Shown here: positions 1 through 8,457 of the stretch, piece by piece | Layout: each line of letters starts with the position of its first letter | Position numbering within the stretch: position 1 is the first letter of the stretch | NCBI RefSeq assembly: GCF_011682055.1 | Contig: NZ_JAAQOM010000002.1 | Location: 1 to 64,000 of the forward strand | Length of the DNA: 64,000 nt | Reading direction: 5' to 3' | DNA from: Telluria antibiotica | Lineage (GTDB): Bacteria; Pseudomonadota; Gammaproteobacteria; Burkholderiales; Burkholderiaceae_D | Notes under the pieces: model-generated | Database searches by the model: none | Told to the model about the DNA's origin: nothing | The model's input: the letters and a program-made list of their open reading frames with translations, nothing else | Program-made: the position numbers and the translations under genes

Positions 1-307
1 GATGCTTCTGGCGCCGGCTGACGGTGCTGAAGTCGGGAACCTGCCAGTCCAGACCTGCCAATCTGAGCAGGCTTTGCGTCATGCCCATCGCTTGCCGCAG
101 CGGCAGATTGAACAGGCTTTTCATCGTCAGGCAGAACTGAATCGCCGCTTCGCTGTACTTCGGGCTGCGGCCCCGTTTGCCGCTGGCGCCGCCGTGCCAG
201 CACATGTCCTTGTCCAGCCAAACCAGCAGCGAGCCGCGCGCTCTCAACGCTTCGTTGTATTCCTTCCAGTTGGTCGTTCGGTATTTCGGTTTGGCTGGTG
301 CACTCAT
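1..307 (-). CDS. IS5-family transposase, N-terminal part (cut by window start)
   Basis: The ATG is at 305-307 and the frame runs open to the window edge, giving about 102 residues. The protein starts MSAPAKPKYRTTNWKEY and continues through GRSPKYSEAAIQFCL and then LPLRQAMGMTQSLLRLAGL. This is the usual N-terminal layout of IS5-family DDE transposases: a short basic lead, then a helix-rich DUF772-like region selecting for the element ends. The catalytic DDE residues would lie beyond the window. It is the only gene of the element that can be seen. Family assignment is from sequence pattern. Confidence 0.8.
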   Translation of the reverse strand, partial: MSAPAKPKYRTTNWKEYNEALRARGSLLVWLDKDMCWHGGASGKRGRSPKYSEAAIQFCLTMKSLFNLPLRQAMGMTQSLLRLAGLDWQVPDFSTVSRRQKH

Positions 308-368
308 CCCGTCAGTTTACCCGTGGCCCAGCTTGGCCGCCGCAGGGACGGATTTGTGCAACAAAGCC
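1..368 (-). mobile_element. IS5-family insertion sequence, right part only
   Basis: The element enters from outside the window. It contains the N-terminal part of a transposase reading leftward and ends at a terminal-repeat-like sequence, seen on the minus strand as GGCTTTGTTGCACAAAT (352-368). The adjoining sequence belongs to an immunity-type gene that is cut at this point, which marks the boundary. The other end and any target duplication lie outside the window, so the element's length and exact group are unknown. Confidence 0.75.
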
Positions 369-618
369 GCTTGAAAGCCTGATCTACTAAACCCCGCATG
401 TGCCAATCCCTCAGGAACTCCTGGTCTTTTGACAATCGATCCAGTTCTTCTCGGCTGCTTGCCACGACTTCGCAGTAAAGGTCTTCTGGACAGAGACGCC
501 AGTATTGCCCGTGTACGTCTTTCAGAATCAGGTTGCCGAAGTCGTTGTCATCAATAAGCGCGACTGGCTCAAGTCCTATCCATCCACAAGCACTTCGAGC
601 GTCGTCAAGCAACTCCAT
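304..618 (-). pseudogene. DUF1851/Tdi1-type immunity protein, 3' end lost to IS insertion
   Basis: The start at 618 is chosen over an ATG at 636 because GGAG lies a few bases before it. About 83 native residues remain, with GQYWRLCPEDLYCEVV followed by SREELDRLSKDQEFL. These resemble the DUF1851 domain (C-terminal domain of the type VI secretion immunity protein Tdi1). After ...LVDQAFKR the frame passes position 368 into the insertion sequence and picks up 20 or so foreign residues to a stop at 304. The family normally continues with a conserved LG-rich C-terminal segment, so the domain is incomplete and the gene is probably inactive. No matching toxin is visible. Confidence 0.72.
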
Positions 619-736
619 CGTCGCTCCTTCACGCAAGCATTCATATGGCCGCTTTTGCCGGCGGATTCAACCGTTCGACTCAGGATGCCAGTTTCAACTT
701 GGGGAAGAGTAACTGCCGAAGCACACTTCGATATCG

Positions 737-1120
737 TTACCGCAGTTGAACGCCATATTCGCCTCGAGACAATTCGGCAAGGCGTGCTAGTCCTTGGTCG
801 ATTGTCGAGCTCCAATGAACTGGCACGATGACCAGCCGCTCCACATGCAACGATCGTTTGCCTTCCGGCGTCAGGTCGATTTCGATGCGATCACCGATTC
901 GTCTGATGGAAGCCACACCGTGATAGCAGCCAAACGCTTGGTCATCCAGCTCGATGTAGAGACCGTCCAAGCGCAGGCGCCTATCTTGCTCGTCCGTTTG
1001 TAACGGGTACTGAAGCATTACGTAGTTCGCTGCCCCGTCCTCACTCGAAGAGAATGCGAAAATCACCGCCGCATGATCCTCTTCAAACGAGGCAGTCTTC
1101 GCCAAGAATTCGTCGTTCAT
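737..1120 (-). CDS. Imm10-like immunity protein
   Basis: This 127-residue protein without signal or membrane segment resembles the Imm10 family of polymorphic-toxin immunity proteins. A central YVMLQYPLQTDEQDRRL is followed by LYIELDDQAFGCYHGVASI and a strand-rich stretch ending ERLVIVPVHW. It would be cytosolic and neutralise a cognate toxin by binding it. No toxin gene is present within the window on either side, so it looks like an orphan immunity gene, next to a second, broken one on the same strand. No strong ribosome-binding site precedes the ATG. The assignment is by pattern and needs a profile search. Confidence 0.65.
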   Translation of the reverse strand: MNDEFLAKTASFEEDHAAVIFAFSSSEDGAANYVMLQYPLQTDEQDRRLRLDGLYIELDDQAFGCYHGVASIRRIGDRIEIDLTPEGKRSLHVERLVIVPVHWSSTIDQGLARLAELSRGEYGVQLR

Positions 1121-1295
1121 CTACCGGGATCTCTGCGTCGTTTCATGAGACCGTCCACTCTTGCCGACAGCGAAGGGCTGGTATGGCTCAGTGTACGAGT
1201 TTGTTGCTGACCGGACAAGGTGCGGGGAACAGCTCCTGCTTCTTATGGCAGACTTTATTGGTGTGGCGAACTTCATTAGCGCACCGCGCCTGTCC

Positions 1296-1526
1296 TCACG
1301 AAACAAGGCGCCGGATCAGCACGAGGGCAAGCGGCGACACGGCAATCGCCACCATCACATAGCCCTAACCCGGATGCGCGAGATTGAGCGTCCAGCCCAT
1401 CATGGGCGTCGCTTTCGGCACGACCAAGCGCGTGTCCCGCTTGCTGGCATACAGGCCCAGCGGCCCGCGCCACGTTTAGTTCGCCGGGTTGCGCCATTCC
1501 AGCTCGTTGATGTCGTCCTGCTTCAT
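1296..1526 (-). pseudogene. DUF5808-like small membrane protein, two in-frame stops
   Basis: A 77-codon frame starts with ATG at 1524-1526 (MKQDDINELEWRNPAN), is stopped by TAA at 1476-1478, and resumes in the same frame with TWRGPLGLYASKRDTRL and PKATPMMGWTLNLAHPG. It is stopped again by TAG at 1365-1367, and then reads a hydrophobic GYVMVAIAVSPLALVLI segment to the final TGA. The W-R-x-P / GPLGLY / GWTLNLAHP order resembles DUF5808 proteins, which have a soluble motif followed by a membrane helix. Both stops are single-codon interruptions with the frame intact, so this is a recent pseudogene, unless recoding occurs. Confidence 0.62.
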
Positions 1527-1723
1527 CCGCTACTCCCACCCTGAGACAAAGGCAAGAATGTGACATTCCGCGTATATGCATATCGGGAATCCTCATGCTC
1601 CCTCATCGCATTTCAGAGGCCGATAATGCTCGCATCTTCCCCAGAATAGCCGCATTTCGTCTAGACCAGCAAGCAAGATTGCTTTGTATGCATCCATTTA
1701 ACAACAGTATAGACAGGTGACGA

Positions 1724-1753
1724 TTGTGAATACCGTTGGGCGCTCGTTACACT
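1724..1753 (+). promoter_or_regulatory. Candidate sigma70 promoter of the TonB receptor gene
   Basis: TTGTGA (1724-1729) and TACACT (1748-1753) are separated by 18 bp, about 75 bp before the receptor start. The rest of the roughly 300 bp between 1527 and 1826 holds no gene; nothing else in it was recognised. Confidence 0.4.
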
Positions 1754-1826
1754 GGCCCACGCCTTGCCGGCACCAAATCGGTGCAGCCTGGTTCGCACAA
1801 CAACAACCATCGACGAGAGATTCAGG

Positions 1827-4349
1827 ATGACTCAACACCGCGCCGTACCCGTCTTCACCCGTACCCTGCTCGCTTCCTCGCTGTTCCTTGCTTTCGCCCC
1901 CGCCTGGTCCCAGGACACAACGACCGATCCCGCTTCCGCCGCTCCGACCATCACTGCACCCGCCGCCGCGCCCGCGCAGTCCGACAAGGATGGCGGGATG
2001 GCGTCCGTCGTCGTGCTCGGCTCGCGCTCGACCGCGCGCACGGCACTGGATTCGGCAGCGCCCGTCGGCCTGATCGGCGCCAAGGACATGGCAATGGCCG
2101 GTCCGGTGGAACTGGGCAAGCTGCTGCAGACGCTCGACCCGTCCTTCAACTTCTCGACGACGTTCATCAGCGACGGCACGGACATCATCCGCCCCGCCAC
2201 CCTGCGCTCGCTCGGCCCGGACCAACTGCTCGTGCTCGTGAACGGCAAGCGCCGCCACCAGCAGGCGCTCGTCAACGTGCAGCAGACCATCGGCCGCGGC
2301 TCGGCCGGCACGGACATCAACGCGATCCCGATGTCGGCGATCCAGCGCATCGAAGTGCTGCGCGATGGCGCGGCCGCGCAATACGGCTCCGACGCGATCG
2401 CGGGCGTGATCAACATCGTGCTGAAGACCCAGACCAACGAGACGCAGCTGTCCGGCACCGTCGGCGGTACGACGGAAGGCGGCGGCGAGCTGCGCCAGGG
2501 CAGCGTCAACAAGGGCTGGACGATCGGGGACGGCGGCTACATCAACCTGACGGCCGAAGCGCGCTACCGCGGCGAGACGAACCGCGCGGGCGAGGACACG
2601 CTGCGCGTGAATCCGCCGCGCGTCACCCAGCGCATCGGCGACAGCCTCGCGAAGGACCAGTATTTCTGGTGGAACTCGGCGATCCCCGTCGCCAGCGACG
2701 GCGAAGTCTACGTATTCGGCGGCGTGTCGCACCGCACGGGCGATTCGGCCGGCTTCTTCCGCTCCACCGGCGACGGCCGCAACGTGCCGGCCGTGTACCC
2801 GAACGGCTTCCTGCCGAACATCCGCACCACCGTCAAGGATGCGTCGCTGGCCGTCGGCTACCGCCGCGACCTCGCGAACGACTGGAAGGTCGACTTCTCC
2901 GTCAACCACGGCCGCAGCGAGCTCGATTTCCACGAGAAGAACACGATCAACGTCAGCTACTGGTACGAGCCGAAGCCGGGCGGCGGCATCTACGCCGAAT
3001 CGCCCCTGGAAGCCGATACCGGCAAGCTGAAATTCAAGCAGACGACGTTCAACGCGGACCTGCGCGGCCCGATCGACATCGCCGGCAACAAGGTCAACTT
3101 CGCCACCGGCTTCGAATGGCGCCGCGACGGCTATGCGATCGACGCGGGCGACCCCGTGTCGTACCAGTACGGCCGCACGAACAACCCGGCCGTCGTGATC
3201 ACGAACCAGACAGGCGGCGCGGCCGCATCGGGCACGCAAGGTTTCCCCGGCTATACGCCCGGCACGGCCGTCGACGACGCGCGCCACAACATCGCGCTGT
3301 ACGCCGACGTCGAGCACAACATCACGCCGCAACTGCTGATCGGCGCCGCAGCGCGCTGGGAAAAATACTCGGACTTCGGCAGCACGACGACGGGCAAGCT
3401 GTCGCTGCGTTACGACCCGAGCCGCCAGGTGGGCTTCCGCGGCACGTTGTCGACGGGCTTCCGCGCACCGAGCGTGCAGCAGAAGTTCTACAGCTCCGTG
3501 TCGACGAACCTGAACGCGGCCGGCGTGCTGACGGAGACCCTGACGGCACGCGAAGGCAGCGCCGTCACGAAGGCATTCGGCATCCCGAACCTGAAGCAGG
3601 AAACGTCGAAGAACGCCAGCGTCGGCGTCGTGCTGCGCCCTGCCTCGAACTTCTCGCTGACGGCCGACCTGTGGCGCATCGACATCGACAACCGCATCGT
3701 GTTCTCGTCGAACATCGCGCCGGAATCGGGCGCATGCGCGACGGCGGCCGCGTGCCCGATCAAGGCGATCCTCGATCCGCTGAAAGTGGGCCAGGCGCAG
3801 TTCTTCACGAACGCGATCGACACGCAGACGAAGGGTCTCGACATCGTCGCCGAGCACACGACGCGCTGGCCGGGTAACACGCTCGTGCTGTCCGGGCAAC
3901 TCGACTTCAACCGCACGACGGTCTCGGGCCGCCACTCCGATTCGCCCGTGCTGACGGGCGCCCAGCTGTTCGACGATTCGCAGGTCACGCTGATCGAACG
4001 CGGCCAGCCGCGCCAGCACCACGTGCTCGCCGCCGACTACACGCACGGCCAGTGGAACGGCAACGTGCGCGCCAACTACTACGGCGCCGTGCAGGGCCAG
4101 GGCTTCACCGCCCCGTTCGTCCAGACCTGGGACGCGAAGTGGATCGTGGACGCCACCGCGCGCTACAACTTCAACAAGTCGACCAGCATCACCGTCGGTT
4201 CCAACAACATCTTCAACACGTTCCCGACGAAGTGGGACCCGGTCAAGGCCGCGCCGTTCCCGCAGCTGGGCTTCACGTACTGCTGGGAGACCTGCCCGTT
4301 CGGCATCAACGGCCGCTCGTGGTATGCCCGCGTGGACGTCGCTCTGTAA
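1827..4349 (+). CDS. TonB-dependent outer-membrane receptor
   Basis: This 840-residue TonB-dependent receptor takes up a large substrate across the outer membrane using energy from TonB. The start at 1827 gives a clean signal peptide (MTQHRAVPVF...FAPAWSQ); an upstream GTG at 1764 would add an implausible lead. The plug domain, about residues 60-200, contains VVVLGSR near its start, LRSLGPDQLLVLVNGKRRH and IQRIEVLRDGAAAQYGSDAIAGVINIVLK-like sequence. The rest is a 22-strand type barrel ending SWYARVDVAL. A Cys pair (CWETC) lies close to the C-terminus. It stands alone between the accessory edge and an oppositely oriented gene, and the substrate cannot be told from the sequence. Confidence 0.93.
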   Translation: MTQHRAVPVFTRTLLASSLFLAFAPAWSQDTTTDPASAAPTITAPAAAPAQSDKDGGMASVVVLGSRSTARTALDSAAPVGLIGAKDMAMAGPVELGKLLQTLDPSFNFSTTFISDGTDIIRPATLRSLGPDQLLVLVNGKRRHQQALVNVQQTIGRGSAGTDINAIPMSAIQRIEVLRDGAAAQYGSDAIAGVINIVLKTQTNETQLSGTVGGTTEGGGELRQGSVNKGWTIGDGGYINLTAEARYRGETNRAGEDTLRVNPPRVTQRIGDSLAKDQYFWWNSAIPVASDGEVYVFGGVSHRTGDSAGFFRSTGDGRNVPAVYPNGFLPNIRTTVKDASLAVGYRRDLANDWKVDFSVNHGRSELDFHEKNTINVSYWYEPKPGGGIYAESPLEADTGKLKFKQTTFNADLRGPIDIAGNKVNFATGFEWRRDGYAIDAGDPVSYQYGRTNNPAVVITNQTGGAAASGTQGFPGYTPGTAVDDARHNIALYADVEHNITPQLLIGAAARWEKYSDFGSTTTGKLSLRYDPSRQVGFRGTLSTGFRAPSVQQKFYSSVSTNLNAAGVLTETLTAREGSAVTKAFGIPNLKQETSKNASVGVVLRPASNFSLTADLWRIDIDNRIVFSSNIAPESGACATAAACPIKAILDPLKVGQAQFFTNAIDTQTKGLDIVAEHTTRWPGNTLVLSGQLDFNRTTVSGRHSDSPVLTGAQLFDDSQVTLIERGQPRQHHVLAADYTHGQWNGNVRANYYGAVQGQGFTAPFVQTWDAKWIVDATARYNFNKSTSITVGSNNIFNTFPTKWDPVKAAPFPQLGFTYCWETCPFGINGRSWYARVDVAL

Positions 4350-4394
4350 CGGCGCGTGAGTCAGCCGGTCGCGCGCGCGCGGGACCGGTGCGGG

Positions 4395-5378
4395 TCAGTA
4401 CGGCCCGCGGATGAAGTCGCGCACGTGGGCGCGGTAGACGCCGGCCAGCTGCTCGTGCAGCGCGGCCGGCAGCGGCGCGACGTCCGCCGCGCTCACGTTC
4501 GCCGTCACCTGATCCGGGCGGCTCGCGCCCGGGATCACGACCGACACCTGCGGGTGGTCGAGGATCCAGCGCAGCGCCATCTGCGCCATCGTCATCCCCG
4601 CCGGCGCGAGGCGCGCCACCTGCTCGGCCGCGTCGACGCCGCGCTCCAGCTCCAGTCCCGCAAACGTTTCTCCCACGTTGAACATGGCGCCGTCGCGGTT
4701 GAAATGGCGATGGTCGTCGTCGCGGAACGTCGTCGCCCGCGTGATCTTGCCGCCCAGCAGGCCGCTCGCGAGCGGCAGCCGCACGATGATGCCGACCTTC
4801 TGATCCGCCGCGCGCGGGAACAATTCCTCGGCCGGCTTCTGGCGGAACACGTTGAAGATCACTTGCAGCGAGGCCAGGCCGTCCTGCTGCAGGCAGATCA
4901 AGCCTTCCTCGACGGACTCCACGCTCGCGCCCCAGCGCTTGACGAGGCCTTCCTGCTGCAGCTCGCGCAACCAGTCGAACACGTGGCCCTGGCGCAGCAC
5001 ATCGGTCGGCACGCAATGCAGTTGCGTGAGGTCGAGCGCATCGGCCTGCAGGCGCTCCAGCGAACGCTGCGTCGCTTCGCGCAGCGACGCGCGCGTGTAG
5101 CCGTCCGGGTAGATGCCCGCGCGGCCCAGCTTCGTCGCGACGACGACGTCGGCATGCCGGCCACCGGCGAGGAAGCGGCCGATCGAGCGCTCGCTGGCGC
5201 CGTCGCCGTACACGTCGGCCGTGTCGATGAAGCGCACGCCCGCGTCGACCGCCGTCTGCAAGGTCTGCTGCGCGACGTCGTCGTTCCAGTCGTTGCCCCA
5301 GCCACCGCCCAGCTGCCAGCATCCCAGGCCGATTTCCGGCACGCTCAAGCCGTCCGGGCCCAATTGTCGTCGTTGCAT
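4395..5378 (-). CDS. Aldo/keto reductase
   Basis: This 327-residue NADPH-dependent aldo/keto reductase has a TIM-barrel fold. The catalytic tetrad is readable: D52 and Y57 in FIDTADVYGDGASERSIG, K83 in VVVATKLGR, and H121 in LDLTQLHC. The late segment VSVVIPGASRPDQV is the usual NADP-binding region. The ATG is preceded by GGGAAG. It resembles the general-stress/YajO-type group, which reduce aldehydes and ketones; the true substrate is unknown. It lies upstream on the same strand from nothing obvious and is convergent with the receptor gene 46 bp away. Confidence 0.9.
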   Translation of the reverse strand: MQRRQLGPDGLSVPEIGLGCWQLGGGWGNDWNDDVAQQTLQTAVDAGVRFIDTADVYGDGASERSIGRFLAGGRHADVVVATKLGRAGIYPDGYTRASLREATQRSLERLQADALDLTQLHCVPTDVLRQGHVFDWLRELQQEGLVKRWGASVESVEEGLICLQQDGLASLQVIFNVFRQKPAEELFPRAADQKVGIIVRLPLASGLLGGKITRATTFRDDDHRHFNRDGAMFNVGETFAGLELERGVDAAEQVARLAPAGMTMAQMALRWILDHPQVSVVIPGASRPDQVTANVSAADVAPLPAALHEQLAGVYRAHVRDFIRGPY

Positions 5379-5451
5379 GATCTTCCCTTCGTTTTCGTTG
5401 CAATAAAAGCGTTACTGTACCCCGGCCGCGCGATCGCTGCCGGGCCGCTTG

Positions 5452-6369
5452 CTACAGCGGCGCGGGCGGCGCTGCATCCGCCGGACGCCGCCGCGCCGCC
5501 AGGGTGGCGCTCGTCGCCGCGCCGATCGACGACGCGACGATCAGGGCGATCGCGAGCCATTGCGTGACGTCGAGACGTTCGCCCAGCAGCACGAGGCCCA
5601 TCACGGCGCCGATCGCGGGCTCCGCGCTGAGCAAGGTGCTGAACGTGTTCGCGGGCAGGCGGCGCAGCGCCACCATCTCGAGCGAATACGGGATCGCGCT
5701 GGACAGCACGGCGACGGCCACGCCGAACAGCAGGACGGACGGCGCCAGCAGCGCGGCGCCCGCGTTCGCGATGCCGACCGGCGCCGCGATCAGCGCGCCG
5801 ATCACCGTGCCCCAGCTCGACGCGGCCGGACCGTACGCGGCGCTCGCGCGCTTGCCCGCGAGGATGTACACGGCCCAGCAGGCGCCCGCCACGAGGGCGA
5901 ACGCGATGCCGCGCCAGTCGACGTCCGCCGCGCCGCCCCGCAGCGGCAGCAGCAGCGCGAGGCCCGCGCATGCGACGCCGATCCACACGAAATCGAGGCG
6001 CCGGCGCGACGTCGCCACCGCGACGACGAGCGGCCCCGTGAACTCGACGGCAATGGCGACGCCCAGCGGCACGTAGGCAAGCGCCGTATAAAAGCTGAGG
6101 TTCATGGCGCCCAGCGACAGGCCGTACTGCAGCAGCGCGCGTCCATCGCCGCGCAGTCCGGTGCGCCACGGGCGGAACACGACGGCGAGGATCACGGCGG
6201 CGAACGTCAGCCGCATCGCGGTGGCACCGGCCGCGCCGACGGCGGGGAACAGGTGCTTGGCGAGCGATGCGCCCGTCGTCAGCGAGACGAGCGACATCAG
6301 GAGGGCGGCGTACGGGACATACGCCGACAGGCCGACCGGGCGGGCGCGGGATTGCGTGGAAGAGGACAT
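5452..6369 (-). CDS. rhtA: RhtA-like EamA-family amino-acid exporter
   Basis: This inner-membrane protein of 305 residues has ten predicted membrane helices in two EamA repeats. It follows E. coli RhtA closely in motif order: [77 protein letters not shown] and MGLVLLGE. RhtA exports threonine and homoserine. The ATG at 6369 is preferred because the longer frame begins at a TTG. It lies 73 bp upstream of the aldo/keto reductase on the same strand, so they may be co-transcribed. A related export substrate is possible. Confidence 0.82.
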   Translation of the reverse strand: MSSSTQSRARPVGLSAYVPYAALLMSLVSLTTGASLAKHLFPAVGAAGATAMRLTFAAVILAVVFRPWRTGLRGDGRALLQYGLSLGAMNLSFYTALAYVPLGVAIAVEFTGPLVVAVATSRRRLDFVWIGVACAGLALLLPLRGGAADVDWRGIAFALVAGACWAVYILAGKRASAAYGPAASSWGTVIGALIAAPVGIANAGAALLAPSVLLFGVAVAVLSSAIPYSLEMVALRRLPANTFSTLLSAEPAIGAVMGLVLLGERLDVTQWLAIALIVASSIGAATSATLAARRRPADAAPPAPL

Positions 6370-6530
6370 CGGAGAGCGGCTGCAGGGGCAAACATGCAAC
6401 GATATCACCAACGGCCCCGGCCTGCCGGCCCGCAGCGGAGTGTGCCGCGAAGCAAGCGGGTGTAACAGCCTGTAAATTCCGATACGCGCGACGCCGGAAT
6501 CCGTATAGTTGGCAGGTGAGGAGAACCGCC

Positions 6531-6968
6531 ATGAAATCGCTCGCCATTGTCGCTACGCTCGCAGCAGCCCTCAGCGGCTGCGCCACGTATTACCCGGCGC
6601 CGGCCAACTACGGCACGCGCGCCTATTTGCAGCCCGATCCGAACGGCTGGCAAGTCGTATCCGTGACCCCGGTCGCGCCAGGCACGAGTGCCGCCGCCCG
6701 CGCCTCGGGCGACGCCGGCCGCGTGACCTATTCCCCAGCCCCGACGACGGTCGTGACGCAGCCGGTGTACGTGCCGGCGCCCGCGCCCGTCTACGCGCCG
6801 GTCCCCGTATACGCGCCGTATGCGCCCGTGTACGCGCCGTATGCGCCCGTGTATGCCGATCCGTTCTGGTATCCGCCCGTGACCATCGGCCTCGGATTCA
6901 GCTGGAACCACTGGAGCGGCGGCCACCGCGGCTGGGGCCACCGGGGCGGCTGGCGCGGCCACCGCTGA
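6531..6968 (+). CDS. Small Tyr/Pro/Ala-rich lipoprotein
   Basis: This 145-residue secreted lipoprotein has a signal peptide [17 protein letters not shown] ending in an LSGC lipobox, so the mature protein starts at a lipidated Cys17. The middle is a run of Val-Tyr-Ala-Pro repeats ([20 protein letters not shown]) and the C-terminus is Gly/His/Arg/Trp-rich ([15 protein letters not shown]). GAGGAG precedes the ATG. Proteins of this build are common in Oxalobacteraceae and are mostly unstudied; the His/Gly tail could bind metal or polyanions, which is inference. A terminator follows 23 bp after the stop. Confidence 0.85.
   Translation: MKSLAIVATLAAALSGCATYYPAPANYGTRAYLQPDPNGWQVVSVTPVAPGTSAAARASGDAGRVTYSPAPTTVVTQPVYVPAPAPVYAPVPVYAPYAPVYAPYAPVYADPFWYPPVTIGLGFSWNHWSGGHRGWGHRGGWRGHR
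6810..6851 (+). repeat. 21-bp tandem repeat, two perfect copies
   Basis: The 21-bp unit beginning tacgcgccgtatgcgcccgt occurs twice in a row and continues imperfectly on both sides. It encodes the YAPYAPV repeat of the lipoprotein and keeps the frame, so copy number can change without a frameshift. Confidence 0.85.
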
Positions 6969-6990
6969 CGCTGCTTCAGCTTCGTCGACC

Positions 6991-7019
6991 AGGGCTGCGC
7001 TTCGGCGCGGCCTTTTTTT
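6991..7019 (+). terminator. Rho-independent terminator of the lipoprotein gene
   Basis: GGCTGCGC, a TTCG tetraloop and GCGCGGCC form a stem with one G-U pair, followed directly by seven T. Confidence 0.85.
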
Positions 7020-7098
7020 CATCCCTACCCGCTGTCGCTGACGCTTTCCTTACGTATTTGCATGAATGACGCATGTTGCATCGCGTCACATCAATCGT

Positions 7099-7127
7099 TT
7101 GCTGTTGTCTGATTGCCATTCTACAAT
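7099..7127 (+). promoter_or_regulatory. Candidate sigma70 promoter of the liv operon
   Basis: TTGCTG (7099-7104) and TACAAT (7122-7127) are spaced by exactly 17 bp, about 75 bp before the start of the binding-protein gene. Confidence 0.6.
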
Positions 7128-7200
7128 CGGCCTCGATGGGCCCGGCGCCGGTCTCGGCGACCCAGCGTAAAACGACAACATGATGACTACGGAGACGGCA

Positions 7201-8358
7201 ATGAATTTCAAGGTAAAGGCATTGGTTGCAGGGGTAGTTCTGGGATGGTCGATGTCCGGCATGGCGGCGGAGCCGATCAAGATCGGTGTGTCGGGCCCGT
7301 TCACGGGCGGCTCGGCGCCGATGGGCGTGTCGATGCGCGACGGCGTGCGGCTGGCCGTCAATGAAATCAATGCCAAGGGCGGCGTGCTGGGCCGCAAGAT
7401 CGAACTCGTCGAACGCGACGACGAAGCCAAGAACGAGCGCGGCGTCCAGGTCGCGCAGGAGCTCATCAACAAGGAACACGTCGTCGCCACCGTCGGCTAC
7501 ATCAACACCGGTGTCGCCCTCGCCTCGCAACGCTTCTACCAGCAGGCGAAGATCCCCGTCATGAACAACGTGGCAACGGGTTCCATCGTCACGAAGCAGT
7601 TCGCCAACCAGCCGGAGAACTACATCTTCCGCAACTCCGCGAACGACACGATCCAGTCCGCGATGATCGTCGAGGAAGCCATTGGCCGCCGCGGCTTCAA
7701 GAAGCCGGCGATTCTCGCCGACTCCACGAACTACGGCCAGCTGGGCCGCGAAGACCTCGAGAAGGTGCTCGACAAGAAGGGCGTGAAACCCGTCGCCGTC
7801 GAGAAGTACAACATCGGCGACGTCGACATGACGGCGCAACTGCTGCGCGCCAAGCAGGCCGGCGCCGACGTCGTGCTCACCTACGGCATCGGTCCCGAAC
7901 TCGCGCAGATCGCCAACGGCATGCAGAAGCTGGGCTGGAAAGTGCCCATCGTCGGCAGCTGGACCTTGGCGATGGCGAACTTCATCGACAACGCGGGCAA
8001 GAACGGCGACGGCACGCGCATGCCGCAGACGTTCATCCAGAACCCCGACACGCCGAAGCGCAAAGCGTTCATCGACGCCTACGTGAAGGCGTACAACCCG
8101 CCGGGCGGCCGCATGCCGTCTGCCGTGTCGGCCGCGCAGGGTTACGATTCCGTGTACCTGCTGGCCGCCGCCATCCAGCAAGCCGGCAGCACGGAAGGTC
8201 CGAAGATCGCCGCCGCGCTGGAGAACCTCAAGGCGCCGGTCGAAGGCGTCGTCGCCACGTACAACAAGCCGTACACGCATACGGACCACGAAGCCATCAA
8301 CTTCGAGAACACGAAGTTCGGCGAAGTGCGCGACGGCCACGTCGTGCTGGCCAAGTAA
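7201..8358 (+). CDS. Branched-chain amino-acid ABC transporter, periplasmic binding protein
   Basis: This 385-residue LivJ/LivK-type receptor captures the substrate in the periplasm for the LivH-LivM-LivG-LivF transporter downstream. MNFKVKALVAGVVLGWSMSGMAA is the signal peptide, cleaved before EPIKIGVSGPFTGGSAPMG. NEINAKGGVLGRKIELVERDDEA and a second lobe with YGIGPELAQIANGMQKLGW are typical of the type I periplasmic-binding fold. The ATG at 7201 has GGAG upstream and is preferred to an ATG at 7180. It is first in the operon. Whether the ligand is leucine, another branched-chain amino acid, an aromatic acid or a urea-like compound cannot be read from sequence. Confidence 0.92.
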   Translation: MNFKVKALVAGVVLGWSMSGMAAEPIKIGVSGPFTGGSAPMGVSMRDGVRLAVNEINAKGGVLGRKIELVERDDEAKNERGVQVAQELINKEHVVATVGYINTGVALASQRFYQQAKIPVMNNVATGSIVTKQFANQPENYIFRNSANDTIQSAMIVEEAIGRRGFKKPAILADSTNYGQLGREDLEKVLDKKGVKPVAVEKYNIGDVDMTAQLLRAKQAGADVVLTYGIGPELAQIANGMQKLGWKVPIVGSWTLAMANFIDNAGKNGDGTRMPQTFIQNPDTPKRKAFIDAYVKAYNPPGGRMPSAVSAAQGYDSVYLLAAAIQQAGSTEGPKIAAALENLKAPVEGVVATYNKPYTHTDHEAINFENTKFGEVRDGHVVLAK

Positions 8359-8457
8359 GCCGACCGGCCGGCGGCCGGATGCCGCCGGTGTTGTGCAGCA
8401 TTGCACGAAGCCGCGCGCCTGCCCGGGCGGTGCGCGCGGCCGCCTTGGGGTGACATC

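Noticed and set aside
1121..1306. Short minus-strand frame between the Imm10 gene and the DUF5808 remnant
   Set aside because: No ribosome-binding site and no recognisable text; the neighbouring frame gives the convincing DUF5808 remnant.
1698..4046. A 782-codon minus-strand frame opposite the TonB receptor
   Set aside because: Composition artefact; the receptor has signal peptide, plug and barrel features over its whole length.
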